In this document: piece by piece, positions 1 through 8,576 of the stretch | Position numbering within the stretch: position 1 is the first letter of the stretch | How the letters are laid out: every line of letters starts with the position of its first letter | Origin: Streptomyces sp. CB02261 | Lineage (GTDB): Bacteria > Actinomycetota > Actinomycetes > Streptomycetales > Streptomycetaceae | Reading direction: 5' to 3' | Assembly (NCBI RefSeq): GCF_001905665.1 | Contig: NZ_LIVX01000004.1 | Coordinates: 123,705-187,704 of the forward strand | DNA: 64,000 nucleotides | The notes under the pieces: model-generated | The model's input: only the letters and a program-made list of their open reading frames with translations | Database searches by the model: none | Told to the model about the DNA's origin: nothing | Translations under genes and position numbers: made by a program

Positions 1-964
1 CGTAGTGCGAGCCGATGCACACGGGGGCGAGGCCGGCGGAGTGGCCCAGTTGCACGGGCCCGTGGAACATCGCCTCGCGCTGGAGCCGGCCGCGGGCCGC
101 CCAGGACTCGGCGGCGTTGGAGTCGCAGACGCTGGGCGCCGCGACGTAGCCGATGGCCGGGTCGGCGAAGGGACGGACGACCTCGGCGAGGTACTGGGGG
201 CCCGGGACGTGGTCGCAGTCGAGCTGGGCGACCACGTCGTACCGGGCGTAGCCCCAGTGGTCGTAGAAGAAGGCGAGGTTGCCCTCCTTGCACCTGGTCC
301 GCCGGGGCCAGTCGGCCCTGTGGTACTCGGGATGGCCGCGCCGGCAGGAGACGCCGACACCGTGGGCCCGGCACCAGTCGACGATCTCCTCGGTCGGGTC
401 CTCGTCGCACAGCCACACCTCGTAGGCGTGCGGGAAGCGCTGGTCGAGCATCGCCTCCAGGGTGGCGCGGGCGATGTCCCAGCCCTCGGACGGGGCGCGG
501 GTGACCACGAACGCGGTACGGAGCGTGGGCACCTCGACGGCGGGGTCGAAGCGCCGCATCCGGAGCAGCGCTACGAGGAAGTGCACCGGCAGGTAGGTCA
601 GGTACAGCAGCAGAGCGCTGTTGACGACCAGACCCGGCCAGCCGATGCGGTGGGACGGCTGGAGCCACCAGACCCAGAACCAGACCAGGCAGGCCGCCCA
701 GCCGAGGGACAGCAGCACGACGAGGAAGCGATCGGAGCGCGAGAAGGCGCGGACGAAACTGGAGGGGAGGGTGGTGAGCCGGCGTGCCGGGCCAGCGAGC
801 ACGGGCCCGTCCGGGCCGATGGAGGCCACCGCTCCGTTCGACAGGGCTCGGATCTCCTCGCCCAGCGCGGCCCATTCCTCGGGCGATCCGAGAGCCGGGG
901 AGGGCGCGGGGAGATCCTGGACGGTGCCGGTCCCATGGACGGGACCCTGCTCCAACGAGGTCAT
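1..964 (-). CDS. Glycosyltransferase family 2, membrane-bound (partial, 3' end beyond window)
   Basis: The first 321 residues are visible; the C-terminus lies outside the window. Two hydrophobic segments (about residues 79-100 and 110-133) precede a GT-A type catalytic domain starting near residue 147. That domain has an acidic LCDEDPTEE stretch near 185 and a DCDH (DxD-type) motif near 245 that would bind the metal and nucleotide sugar. This is the layout of cellulose-synthase-like processive GT2 enzymes that polymerise a polysaccharide at the membrane. The ATG at 964 has a GGAG upstream. It follows the sugar-nucleotide gene at 1166-2263 on the same strand, which suggests a shared exopolysaccharide pathway. 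The 201-nt gap holds two alternative hairpins (see 1017-1086). Family is confident; the product is not known. Confidence 0.85.
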   Translation of the reverse strand, partial: MTSLEQGPVHGTGTVQDLPAPSPALGSPEEWAALGEEIRALSNGAVASIGPDGPVLAGPARRLTTLPSSFVRAFSRSDRFLVVLLSLGWAACLVWFWVWWLQPSHRIGWPGLVVNSALLLYLTYLPVHFLVALLRMRRFDPAVEVPTLRTAFVVTRAPSEGWDIARATLEAMLDQRFPHAYEVWLCDEDPTEEIVDWCRAHGVGVSCRRGHPEYHRADWPRRTRCKEGNLAFFYDHWGYARYDVVAQLDCDHVPGPQYLAEVVRPFADPAIGYVAAPSVCDSNAAESWAARGRLQREAMFHGPVQLGHSAGLAPVCIGSHY

Positions 965-1016
965 GTCGGCGAGTTCTCCAGGTGGTGCGACACGTGGGGG
1001 TGGGGGAGTGGCCGGA

Positions 1017-1086
1017 GGTGTCCTGTCGATCAGGCCAGGCGTCGTGAGCCCGGCCTGATCCACAGGACACCCCTGAGGGGGTGTCC
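1017..1086 (-). promoter_or_regulatory. Two mutually exclusive hairpins between the epimerase and glycosyltransferase genes
   Basis: Read in the direction of transcription (minus strand), hairpin 1 pairs 1086-1078 with 1073-1065: a perfect 9-bp stem with a 4-nt loop. Hairpin 2 pairs 1071-1052 with 1036-1017: 20 positions with one C:C mismatch and a 15-nt loop. Both need 1065-1071, so they cannot form together. This is the geometry of an attenuator or a regulated terminator. No U-tract follows, so intrinsic termination in the E. coli sense is not evident. It could also be a processing site that uncouples the two genes. Confidence 0.6.
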
Positions 1087-1165
1087 GGAGATGGCGGCCC
1101 CGATCCGCCGGACACGCGCCGAGGGCGTGGCGGGCCCGGTCCGCCGGCCGCCGGCGCCGCCGGGA

Positions 1166-2263
1166 TCAGCCTCCGGAGGCGGACGGCTCGGGAGCGGCTG
1201 CGGCCGCCAGGGTTCCGGAGGCGGCCGCAGGGCCGGGGATCGCCTGCGGCGTGCCGACCGGGGACGGAGTTGCCATCAGCGGCACGGTCTCGCTCTGGCA
1301 GCCGCGGATCGCCGCGGCGGACACGGCGAGCTGGTCCGGGCGGGCCGCGAAGTACGCGACGGTCCGGCCCAGACCCTCGGTGATGTCGATCTCCGGCTCC
1401 CAGCCCAGCACCTCGCGGGCGAGGGTGATCACCGGGCGGCGGCGGATCGGGTCGTCGACCGGCAGCGGGTGGTACTTCACCTCGGAGCGCGAGCCGGTCA
1501 TCGTCAGGACGATCTCGGCGAGGTCCGAGACGGTGCGCTCGACCGGGTTGCCGAGGTTGAACGGGCCCAGCCGGGTCGAGTCGAGGAGGGCGACGAGACC
1601 GCGGACCAGGTCGTCCACGTAGCAGAAGCTGCGCGTCTGCTTGCCGTCGCCGTAGATGGTGAGCGGTTCGCCCGTCAGGGCCTGGGTGATGAAGCTGGAC
1701 ACCACACGGCCGTCGTGCGGGCGCATCCGCGGGCCGTAGGTGTTGAAGATCCGCGCGATGCCCACGTCGAGGCCGTGCGTGCGGTGGTACGCGGCCGAGA
1801 GAGCCTCGGCGTATCGTTTCGCCTCGTCGTAGACACTGCGCGGGCCGACGGAGTTGACGTTGCCCCAGTACGACTCCTCCTGCGGGTGGACCAGGGGGTC
1901 GCCGTAGATCTCGCTGGTCGACGCGAGGATGAAGCGGGCGTCGTCCCGCAGCGCCAGGCGCAGGGCGTTCTCGGTGCCGCGACTGCCGACCGCGAGGGTC
2001 TCCAGCGGCTGTCTCAGGTAGTCGGGCGGGGAGGCGGGGGACGCCAGGTGGGCGACGGCGTCGACGCGGCCCGCGACCTCCACGGCCACGCTCACGTCGG
2101 CGTGCTGGAACTCGAAGGCCGGGTGGGGCAGGAGATGGGCGATGTTCGCGGGGTCACCCGTCGAGAAGTTGTCCAGGCACACCACCGAATCGCCGCGCCG
2201 CAGCAGCGTCTCGCACAGGTGTGACCCAAGGAAGCCCCCGCCACCGGTTACGGCAACGCGCAT
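1166..2263 (-). CDS. UDP-glucuronate decarboxylase (UDP-xylose synthase)-like NAD-dependent epimerase/dehydratase
   Basis: Extended SDR enzyme of 365 aa. It has an N-terminal Rossmann motif (GGGGFLGSHL, residues 7-16), the catalytic Ser/Tyr-x-x-x-Lys set in STSEIYGDP and YDEAKRYAEA, and a TYGPRM motif. The ESYWGNVNSVGPRSVYDEAK-type run is characteristic of UDP-glucuronate decarboxylases, which convert UDP-glucuronate to UDP-xylose with transient oxidation by NAD. The last 50 or so residues are an Ala/Pro-rich tail not typical of the family. The ATG at 2263 is preceded by GGAG and is exactly where the nucleotide-binding fold begins; longer upstream frames have no homology-like sequence. It probably feeds the downstream GT2 glycosyltransferase. 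Other NAD-dependent sugar epimerases are possible. Confidence 0.85.
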   Translation of the reverse strand: MRVAVTGGGGFLGSHLCETLLRRGDSVVCLDNFSTGDPANIAHLLPHPAFEFQHADVSVAVEVAGRVDAVAHLASPASPPDYLRQPLETLAVGSRGTENALRLALRDDARFILASTSEIYGDPLVHPQEESYWGNVNSVGPRSVYDEAKRYAEALSAAYHRTHGLDVGIARIFNTYGPRMRPHDGRVVSSFITQALTGEPLTIYGDGKQTRSFCYVDDLVRGLVALLDSTRLGPFNLGNPVERTVSDLAEIVLTMTGSRSEVKYHPLPVDDPIRRRPVITLAREVLGWEPEIDITEGLGRTVAYFAARPDQLAVSAAAIRGCQSETVPLMATPSPVGTPQAIPGPAAASGTLAAAAAPEPSASGG

Positions 2264-2746
2264 GTGTCTCTCCAGGAAATGGGATGCGGAATGGCCTCGC
2301 GCCCCGCGCCCACCGGCAGGAGTGGACAGATGACCGGACGAGCCGACAAACGGAGCGCACTCGGAAAACGTAGGGCGAGGGTATGGGCATATGTAGTTGT
2401 TTTTCGGGAGGCAAATCGGCCACTGAGCTGTTCGGCGGTAGCACGAGGGGGAGCGCACGGACGTACGACCCCGTGCGGGCTTGAGCGCGCTTTCGAACGG
2501 CGTAATCCCTCGGGGTCACACGCATGTGTGAGCCCGGGTCGCGTATGCCTGTCCGAAAAGCGGTTCTTTGCACGCGTGTCCTGCGTGCGCGTGTTCGAGA
2601 TCCGCGGTCCCGGGACGGGCCGGCCCGGCGTCGAAATCCAGCCATCGAGGACGCCCCGTCGCCCGAAAGGGCCACCCTGCTCGCGCGCCCGGGCGGATCG
2701 GGGTCGGCTGGGACGCACAGCGGTCATCGCGGACGAGGAGGCGCCG
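2264..2746. other. Divergent intergenic region, 483 bp, no gene seen
   Basis: This region separates the minus-strand epimerase gene from the plus-strand membrane protein gene. It contains a comparatively AT-rich stretch at about 2380-2415, where a promoter for the epimerase gene is likely; a TTGCCT box read on the minus strand lies 17 nt before TATGCC, a weak -10. A palindrome TCACAC-GCAT-GTGTGA occupies 2516-2531. Open frames crossing the region have no recognisable protein and are taken as chance in high-G+C DNA. Confidence 0.5.
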
Positions 2747-4069
2747 GTGTCGGACGAGGGAGCGGCCGCGCGGGACGACGGGGGGACATCGGAACTCCAG
2801 GAGCTCCGCAGCCGGGTGGCGACGCTCGAAGCGGACCGGGCGCGGCCGCCGCGGCACCGGGTCAGGTCCTTTCTCGCCGCCGTACTGATCATCCTCGGCT
2901 GTGTGCTCGCCCCCCTCGGCGTCGTCTCCGCCTGGGCGGCCGACGAAGTGGGCGACACCGACCGCTACGTGGCGACCGTGGCCCCGCTCGCCTCCGATCC
3001 CGCCGTCCAGGACGCCGTCGCCGCCAGGGTCACCGACGCGCTCATGCAGCACATCGACCTGTCGACCCTCCTCTCCGACGCGGCCCCGGAGGAACGGCCC
3101 CGCCTGGAGAAGGCGCTCGGGAAGCTGGGCGACTCCCTGGAGAACGCGGTCCGCAGCTTCGTGAACGACAAGGCGCGGGAGATCGCCGCCTCGGAGACCT
3201 TCGAGACCATCTGGACGGAGGCCAACCGCGCGGTCCACGCCTCCCTGAACAAGGCCCTCACGGGCAGCGGCGGCGGTGCGGTGCGCCTGGAGAACGACAC
3301 GGTCACCCTCGATCTGGCTCCCGTCGTCGAGCGGGTGAAGCAGCGCCTCGTGGACGAGGGGATGCAGGTCGCCGCACGGATCCCGGAGATCCACACCGAC
3401 TTCACCCTCGTCAGGTCCGACGACATCGGCAAGGTCAAGACCTACGTACGCATCCTGCAGATCGTCGGCAACTGGCTGCCGGTGCTCGCCGTCCTCCTGG
3501 TGGCGGGCGGGGTCCTCCTCGCCCGGCGGCGACGCAGGGCCCTGGTCGCGGGCGCCCTCGCGGTGGCCGTCACGACGGGGCTGCTCGGCATCGGGCTCCG
3601 CGTCTTCCGCGCGATCTACCTCGACGCGCTGCCCGCCGGGGTCTCCCAGGGAGCCGCCGGAGCCGTCTACGACACGATGACCGACCTGCTCCACACCATG
3701 ATCAGGATGGTCGTCGTCCTGGGCGTCGTCATCGCCCTGGCCGCCTGGCTCACCGGGCCCGGCCGCCACGCCGGTCTCGTCAGGGGCCTGTGGACCTCCG
3801 GCATCGGCTCGGCCCGCGCCACGGCCGACCACGCCGGCCTGCGGACGGGCCCGGTGGGCCCCTTCGTCCGCCGCTACCGCACCTGGATCGTCTGGGTGCT
3901 CGTCGTGGCGGCCCTCGTCGTCTACCTCCTCTGGTCCTACCCCACCGGCTGGGTCGTCGTCGGCCTGGCGCTCGCGCTGCTGTGCGCGCTGGCGGTGGTG
4001 GAGTTCCTGGGCGCGGGAACGCCGTCCGACGACACGGCACGGCCGAGGGACCCGGCCCCGCCGGCGTGA
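2747..4069 (+). CDS. Integral membrane protein of unknown function
   Basis: A 440-aa protein I cannot assign to a named family. A short acidic, coiled-coil-like N-terminus (about residues 1-40) is followed by one transmembrane helix (about 45-68). A roughly 180-residue extracytoplasmic, mostly helical region comes next, then a cluster of four or five transmembrane helices in the C-terminal half, ending in a Pro-rich tail. The GTG start at 2747 is chosen because GAGGAG lies 6 nt upstream; the open frame extends far upstream without sensible protein. It is transcribed away from the epimerase gene. A hairpin after the stop (4085-4122) suggests it is monocistronic. Confidence 0.75.
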   Translation: MSDEGAAARDDGGTSELQELRSRVATLEADRARPPRHRVRSFLAAVLIILGCVLAPLGVVSAWAADEVGDTDRYVATVAPLASDPAVQDAVAARVTDALMQHIDLSTLLSDAAPEERPRLEKALGKLGDSLENAVRSFVNDKAREIAASETFETIWTEANRAVHASLNKALTGSGGGAVRLENDTVTLDLAPVVERVKQRLVDEGMQVAARIPEIHTDFTLVRSDDIGKVKTYVRILQIVGNWLPVLAVLLVAGGVLLARRRRRALVAGALAVAVTTGLLGIGLRVFRAIYLDALPAGVSQGAAGAVYDTMTDLLHTMIRMVVVLGVVIALAAWLTGPGRHAGLVRGLWTSGIGSARATADHAGLRTGPVGPFVRRYRTWIVWVLVVAALVVYLLWSYPTGWVVVGLALALLCALAVVEFLGAGTPSDDTARPRDPAPPA

Positions 4070-4084
4070 GACGGGCGCGGCTTG

Positions 4085-4122
4085 CCGGAGCGGACCCCGC
4101 CAGGACACGAGGGCCGCTCCGG
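4085..4122 (+). terminator. Hairpin downstream of membrane protein gene
   Basis: A perfect 9-bp inverted repeat (4085-4093 with 4114-4122) with a 20-nt loop lies 15 nt after the membrane protein stop codon. There is no T-run, as is usual for Streptomyces terminators. Confidence 0.45.
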
Positions 4123-4187
4123 TACCGTGACTCTCCTTGAGATCACGTGCTCCCTCCGGGGACGAAGGCCGGGCCCGAGGAGACTCC

Positions 4188-5831
4188 GTGTTCCGCCGCT
4201 ACAGAATCCCGACGGCCCGCCTCGCGCTGGTGTCCGCCGTCGTCCTGCTGTCCGTGAGCCCGCCGAGCGCCTCGGGAAGCGGCGCCGAGCCGGTCGAGGA
4301 CGGCGTCCACGTGATCACGGGCCTCCGCGGCCACCAGGCCCTCGACGCCGCCGGCGGCTCCACGGCGGAGGACGCGGACCTCGCGCAGCGGCCCCTTCAC
4401 AAGGGCGCCGGCCAGCAGTGGTCGCTCATCTCCACGGGTGACGGCGCCTTCCGGGTGGTCAGCGTGCACAGCGGCCTGTGCCTGGACACCGACGGCACCG
4501 CCGACGCGGGCACCCAGCTGCGACTGAACCCGTGCACCGCGGAGCCCCGGCAGCGGTGGCGTATCACCCCCGACCCCGACGGGGGCCACCGGATCGGCAA
4601 CGTGGCCGCCGGGACCGACGTCGCCTCCGACGGCACCGGCACGCCGGTGCTCCAGTCGCCGGCGCACCACCGCGGCGACCGGCGTTGGAGACTGACGGCG
4701 CTGCCGCGCGTCGGCGCCTGGGCCAACGGCGTCGTGGGGAAGGGCCGTTCCTTCAGCGCCCAGACCGTCCGCATGGTCGTCCACGCGGAAGCGACCGGCA
4801 CCGCGCCGCGGATCAAGCTGTCCAACCGGTACGGCGCCGCCCCCCTGACCATCGGCAGGGTCGACGTCGCCTTCCAGTCCTCCGGCCCGAGCGCCGTCGC
4901 CGGCTCGCACCGCACCGCCACCTTCGGCGGCGCGACCGGAACCACCCTCGCCGCCGGGGCGGAGCTGCGCACGGATCCGCTGCCCATGCCGGTCACCGCC
5001 GGACAGAACCTGCTCGTCAGCGTGTACCTCCCCGCGACGACCGGCCCCTCGACCTGGCACGCCCTCGCCTTCGACACCACGTACATCTCCCGCACCGGCG
5101 ACCACAGCGCCGACGACAGCGGCGCGGACTACACGAGCAGTGACTCCTCCTGGTACTTCCTGTCCGGTGTGGACCTGGTGTCCACCACCGCGGCCGGCAC
5201 GATCGTCGCCTTCGGCGACTCGATCACGGACGGATCCAGCTCACCCAGGGGACGCAACCAGCGCTGGCCGAACCTCCTCGCCGAGACACTGCGCGGCGAA
5301 CGGGGCGAGCGGGCACCGGGCGTGGTCAACCTCGGCATCGGCGGCAACCGCGTCCTGACCGACTCGCCCGCGACCGTCCAGGGCGTCAGCGGCGTCACCC
5401 GCTTCTCCGCCGACGCACTCGACCAGCCGGGCGTGACCGCCGTGATCCTGCTCGAAGGGATCAACGACATCGGCAACGACGCCGGCCCGGACGGCGCGCC
5501 CCTGACCGCGCGTCACCTCATCGACGGCTACCGCGCGATCGTCACCGCCGCCCACGCCAAGGGCGTCAAGGTCTTCGGCGCGACGCTCCTGCCGTACAGG
5601 GGCGCGGCCTACTACACGACGGCGGGTGAGGCCGTCCGCCGCCAGGTCAACGACTGGATCCGGACCCCGGGCAACCTCGACGGACACTTCGACACCGCCG
5701 CCGCACTCGCCGCCGAAACCGACCCCACGACCCTGGCCGGCGCCTACGACAGCGGCGACCACCTGCACCCGAACGCGGCCGGCATGCGAGCCATCGCGGA
5801 CACCGTCGACCTCGACGCGGTCAGTCGCTAG
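4188..5831 (+). CDS. Secreted SGNH/GDSL hydrolase with N-terminal ricin-type lectin domain
   Basis: A 547-aa exported enzyme. A Sec signal peptide (positive n-region, hydrophobic core ending near residue 30) is followed by a beta-trefoil lectin domain with QxW-like repeats (QQWSLI, QRWRIT, DRRWRLT). A middle beta-rich domain leads to a C-terminal SGNH hydrolase. The catalytic signatures are AFGDSITDG near residue 343 (Ser nucleophile), GIGGNRV with its block-II Gly, GINDIG, and DHLHPN (Asp/His) close to the C-terminus. Such enzymes hydrolyse acyl esters on polysaccharides or lipids outside the cell; the lectin part should target it to glycans. GTG 4188 has GAGGAG 6 nt upstream. The exact substrate is unknown. 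Confidence 0.88.
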   Translation: MFRRYRIPTARLALVSAVVLLSVSPPSASGSGAEPVEDGVHVITGLRGHQALDAAGGSTAEDADLAQRPLHKGAGQQWSLISTGDGAFRVVSVHSGLCLDTDGTADAGTQLRLNPCTAEPRQRWRITPDPDGGHRIGNVAAGTDVASDGTGTPVLQSPAHHRGDRRWRLTALPRVGAWANGVVGKGRSFSAQTVRMVVHAEATGTAPRIKLSNRYGAAPLTIGRVDVAFQSSGPSAVAGSHRTATFGGATGTTLAAGAELRTDPLPMPVTAGQNLLVSVYLPATTGPSTWHALAFDTTYISRTGDHSADDSGADYTSSDSSWYFLSGVDLVSTTAAGTIVAFGDSITDGSSSPRGRNQRWPNLLAETLRGERGERAPGVVNLGIGGNRVLTDSPATVQGVSGVTRFSADALDQPGVTAVILLEGINDIGNDAGPDGAPLTARHLIDGYRAIVTAAHAKGVKVFGATLLPYRGAAYYTTAGEAVRRQVNDWIRTPGNLDGHFDTAAALAAETDPTTLAGAYDSGDHLHPNAAGMRAIADTVDLDAVSR

Positions 5832-5857
5832 AGGGCTCCTGATGCTGGGGCCGCCCA

Positions 5858-5901
5858 CTTGCCTACCAGGAAAGCCGAAGGTAACTTTCCTGGTAGGAAA
5901 G
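5858..5901 (+). promoter_or_regulatory. Promoter overlapped by two palindromic operators
   Basis: Two related 17-bp palindromes lie 27 bp apart, centre to centre. The one at 5885-5901 is perfect (7-bp arms around GGT); the one at 5858-5874 has one mismatch. The two are also inverted repeats of each other, 16 of 17 positions. A promoter TTGCCT (5859-5864), 17-nt spacer, TAACTT (5882-5887) is embedded so that one palindrome covers the -35 box and the other covers the -10 box. This is a textbook repressor layout. The winged-helix protein encoded at 6431-6775 in the same operon is the obvious candidate ligand. Confidence 0.75.
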
Positions 5902-5921
5902 TAAACGGGCACAGGAGGACG

Positions 5922-6434
5922 ATGGCCGTGAGCATGCCGGTGGACGCCGAACAGGCATGGCAGGATCTCCAGCGCATCCGAGTGCCGCAGGAGCGGGTGT
6001 ACGACGAGTTCGAGCGCTCCGCGTCAGGCGGACGCGGCATGACGTACGGCACGGCCGCGCTCATGTGGCTGTTCCTCGTGGGCGTCGGCATGGACCTGCC
6101 CCAGTGGGGCGTCGGACTGTTCATCGCCGCCTACGTCGGCCTGTTGAGCGCGCTGATCGTGAGGAACAACCGCAGGAACCGGATGCAACTGCACCACACT
6201 CGCTACCCCGGGCGTATGTGGGCCGCGTTCGGTGCGGCGGCGGTGCTGGTCGGCGGGACGATCGTGCTGTCGGACCACCTGACCGAGCCGCTGAAGCCGA
6301 TCTACGCGGGCCTCATCCAGGCCACGGCCGCAGTGGTCGTGTACCTGCTCTGCCTCGGTCCCACCAACCGCTGGGCGGCCGAGTCGGTGCGCGGCGCCGG
6401 CGAAGCCGCGGCCGAACAGGAGGCGGGCCGGTGA
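5922..6434 (+). CDS. Small integral membrane protein, first gene of ABC exporter operon
   Basis: A 170-aa protein of unknown function. It has a soluble N-terminus of about 40 residues and four predicted transmembrane helices (roughly residues 43-60, 62-80, 103-121 and 132-150), then a short charged, Glu-rich C-terminus. ATG 5922 is preceded by AGGAGG. The stop overlaps the GTG of the regulator gene by 4 nt, so the two are translationally coupled. Its position ahead of a wHTH regulator and an ABC-2 transporter suggests a sensor or accessory for that system, which is inference only. Confidence 0.75.
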   Translation: MAVSMPVDAEQAWQDLQRIRVPQERVYDEFERSASGGRGMTYGTAALMWLFLVGVGMDLPQWGVGLFIAAYVGLLSALIVRNNRRNRMQLHHTRYPGRMWAAFGAAAVLVGGTIVLSDHLTEPLKPIYAGLIQATAAVVVYLLCLGPTNRWAAESVRGAGEAAAEQEAGR

Positions 6435-6775
6435 ACCCCCCAGCCGGCTTCGACGAGCTGATCCACCCCGCCACCCGCCTGTCGGTGGTCGCGCTGCTGG
6501 CCGCCACCGAGTGGGCGGATTTCGCCTTCGTCCGCGACAGCCTCTCACTCAGCGACTCCGCGCTCTCCAAGCAGCTGCACACCTTGGAGGGGGCCGGGTA
6601 CCTGGAGATCCAGAAGGAGGGCGGTGGCCGCAACCGCCGCACGAAGGTGCGGCTGACGGACCGCGGCCGCACCGCCTTCGAGGGACACGTGGCGGCACTC
6701 CGGGCCATCGTCGACAGCGCCGGACCGGCGACCGGGGCGGCACCACGGCAGCCCCACGCGGAGGCGGGCCGATGA
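6431..6775 (+). CDS. Winged helix-turn-helix transcriptional regulator
   Basis: A 114-aa MarR/ArsR-like wHTH protein of the short type common beside ABC exporters. The recognition region is about residues 30-56 (SLSLSDSALSKQLHTLEGAG) followed by the wing (GGGRNRRTKVRLTDRGR). No separate ligand-binding domain is visible. It is coupled by 4-nt overlaps to the genes on both sides (GTGA upstream, ATGA downstream). It most likely represses its own operon through the double palindrome at 5858-5901. Confidence 0.85.
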   Translation: MNPPAGFDELIHPATRLSVVALLAATEWADFAFVRDSLSLSDSALSKQLHTLEGAGYLEIQKEGGGRNRRTKVRLTDRGRTAFEGHVAALRAIVDSAGPATGAAPRQPHAEAGR

Positions 6776-7704
6776 CGGCAGTCGGGCGCACCGGCGTCCA
6801 GCCCGTGATCCGGGCACGCGATCTGACCATGACGTACGGCGCTGCCGACGTCCTGCGCGGAGTCGATCTGGACATCCACCGCGGCGAGGTCTTCGCGCTG
6901 CTCGGACCCAACGGTGCCGGCAAGACCACGACCGTCGAGATCCTGGAAGGCTTCCGGCAGCGCTCCGGCGGGGAGGCGAGCGTCCTCGGCACGGACCCCG
7001 AGCGGGGCGGCGACGCGTGGCGGGCCCGGATCGGCCTGGTCCTGCAGTCCTGGCGGGACCACCGCCGCTGGCGGGTCGCCGAGCTGCTGGCCCACTTCGC
7101 GACCTACTACCCCGACCCGCGCGACCCGGCCGAACTGCTGGCCCTGGTCGGCCTCACCGAACAGGCCGGCCAGCAGGTGGACCGGCTGTCCGGCGGCCAG
7201 CGCCGGCGCCTCGACGTCGCACTCGGCATCGTCGGCCGCCCCGAACTCCTCTTCCTCGACGAGCCGACCACCGGCTTCGACCCTCAGGCACGGCACGAAT
7301 TCCACCTCCTCGTCGAACAGCTGGCCCGCGACGAAGGTGTCACCGTCCTGCTCACCACCCACGACCTGGCGGAGGCCGAGCGGCTCGCCGACCGGATCGC
7401 CATGCTCGTCGGCGGCCGGATCCGGGCCTGTGGCACACCCGCGGAACTGGCCCGGCGAGCCGCCGCCCAGGCCGAGGTCCGCTGGACGGCCGACGACGGA
7501 ACACCCCGCCGCACACGCACAGAGGACCCCTCACGGCTGGTCTGGGAACTCCACCGGCACGCGGACGGCCCGATCGCCGACCTGGAGGTCCTCCGCCCGA
7601 CGCTGGAGGACACCTACCTGCACATGGTGCACACGGAGGCCGAGGGCACGGACGAGGCAGACGGCACGGACCGGGACACAACCGAGGAGGCACCGGCCGC
7701 ATGA
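6772..7704 (+). CDS. ABC transporter ATP-binding protein (ABC-2/drug-export type)
   Basis: A 310-aa ATPase with Walker A GPNGAGKTTT (about residues 45-54), signature LSGGQRRRLDVA, Walker B LLFLDEP and the switch His in LLTTHD. The LEGFRQ and QARHEFH context and the C-terminal extension are typical of DrrA/CcmA-like export ATPases that pair with an ABC-2 permease. It overlaps the regulator stop by 4 nt and the permease start by 4 nt. The Glu/Asp/Thr-rich C-terminus (last 30 residues) is unusually acidic. The substrate is unknown; a lipid, peptide or antibiotic is possible. Confidence 0.93.
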   Translation: MTAVGRTGVQPVIRARDLTMTYGAADVLRGVDLDIHRGEVFALLGPNGAGKTTTVEILEGFRQRSGGEASVLGTDPERGGDAWRARIGLVLQSWRDHRRWRVAELLAHFATYYPDPRDPAELLALVGLTEQAGQQVDRLSGGQRRRLDVALGIVGRPELLFLDEPTTGFDPQARHEFHLLVEQLARDEGVTVLLTTHDLAEAERLADRIAMLVGGRIRACGTPAELARRAAAQAEVRWTADDGTPRRTRTEDPSRLVWELHRHADGPIADLEVLRPTLEDTYLHMVHTEAEGTDEADGTDRDTTEEAPAA

Positions 7705-8576
7705 GGGGAACCCACATGACGAACAGGACGAAGAGCTGGCGTGCCGGACTCCGGCGCGGCGGAATCGAGCTGCGGCACCTCCTGCGCAACGGCAAGGAGA
7801 TGACCGGCCACCTGACCAACGTGATCGTCGCGTTGCTCGTCGCCGCCTACATCAGCGATGACGTGCCCGGGACCCGAACCCCGATGACACACCTGGTGCT
7901 GGCAGGCTTCGCCGCCTACCTGCTGTTCCAGGTCGGGCTGATCAACCTCCCGCAGATCCTCGTCACCGAGCGGGAGGAGGGCGCGTTGCTGCGGCTGCGC
8001 GCCACGCCCGGCGGGATACCGGCCTACCTCATCGCCAAGTGCCTGCTGATGGTCGCCCTCGCCACCGGCACCCTGGCGCTGCTCCTGATCGCCGGGGCGC
8101 TGCTGGTGGACGGGCCACTACCGCACGGGCCGGGCGACTGGCTGACGCTGCTCTGGGTCACCACACTCGGGCTGCTCGCCGTCATACCGCTCGGCGCGGC
8201 CATCGGCGCCGTACTGCCCAACCCCCGTGAGGCCCTGGCGTTGATCATGCTGCCGACGATGGGGCTGCTGCTCACCTCGGGGACGGTGTTCCCCCTCACC
8301 GCACTGCCCGCGCCGGTCCAGCACGTAGCCGCCGTCTTTCCGCTCAAATGGATGGCGCAGGGCATGCGTTCGGCACTGCTCCCGGACTCGGCACGGACCG
8401 CCGAGGCGGCCGGCTCCTGGGAACTGCCCATGGTCGCCCTGGTCCTCACGGCCTGGGCGGTCATCGGATTCCTCCTCGCGGTCCCGCTCCTCCGCCGCGC
8501 CGCCCGCCGAGAGTCCGGCTCGCGGCTGACCGCCCGCCGCCACAAGGTGACACAGAGCGGCGCGCTGGCCGCGTAG
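7701..8576 (+). CDS. ABC-2 family transporter permease
   Basis: A 291-aa membrane protein with about six transmembrane helices and the ABC-2 domain hallmark of a conserved region before the last helices (FPLKWMAQGMRSALLPD). It forms the channel for the ATPase encoded just upstream. Two starts are possible: ATG 7701, which overlaps the ATPase stop and has GAGGAGG 10 nt upstream, and ATG 7716 with GAGGGG 7 nt upstream (286 aa). The first is given. The operon ends here. Confidence 0.9.
   Translation: MRGTHMTNRTKSWRAGLRRGGIELRHLLRNGKEMTGHLTNVIVALLVAAYISDDVPGTRTPMTHLVLAGFAAYLLFQVGLINLPQILVTEREEGALLRLRATPGGIPAYLIAKCLLMVALATGTLALLLIAGALLVDGPLPHGPGDWLTLLWVTTLGLLAVIPLGAAIGAVLPNPREALALIMLPTMGLLLTSGTVFPLTALPAPVQHVAAVFPLKWMAQGMRSALLPDSARTAEAAGSWELPMVALVLTAWAVIGFLLAVPLLRRAARRESGSRLTARRHKVTQSGALAA

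Noticed and set aside
5..2224. Long plus-strand open frame over the glycosyltransferase and epimerase genes
   Set aside because: It is the antisense shadow of two well-conserved minus-strand genes; its translation is low-complexity Gly/Arg/Val with no domain, as expected in high-G+C DNA.
2516..2531. TCACAC-GCAT-GTGTGA palindrome as a Crp site
   Set aside because: The half-sites are in the inverse order and spacing to the Crp consensus (TGTGA-N6-TCACA). Kept only as an unexplained palindrome.
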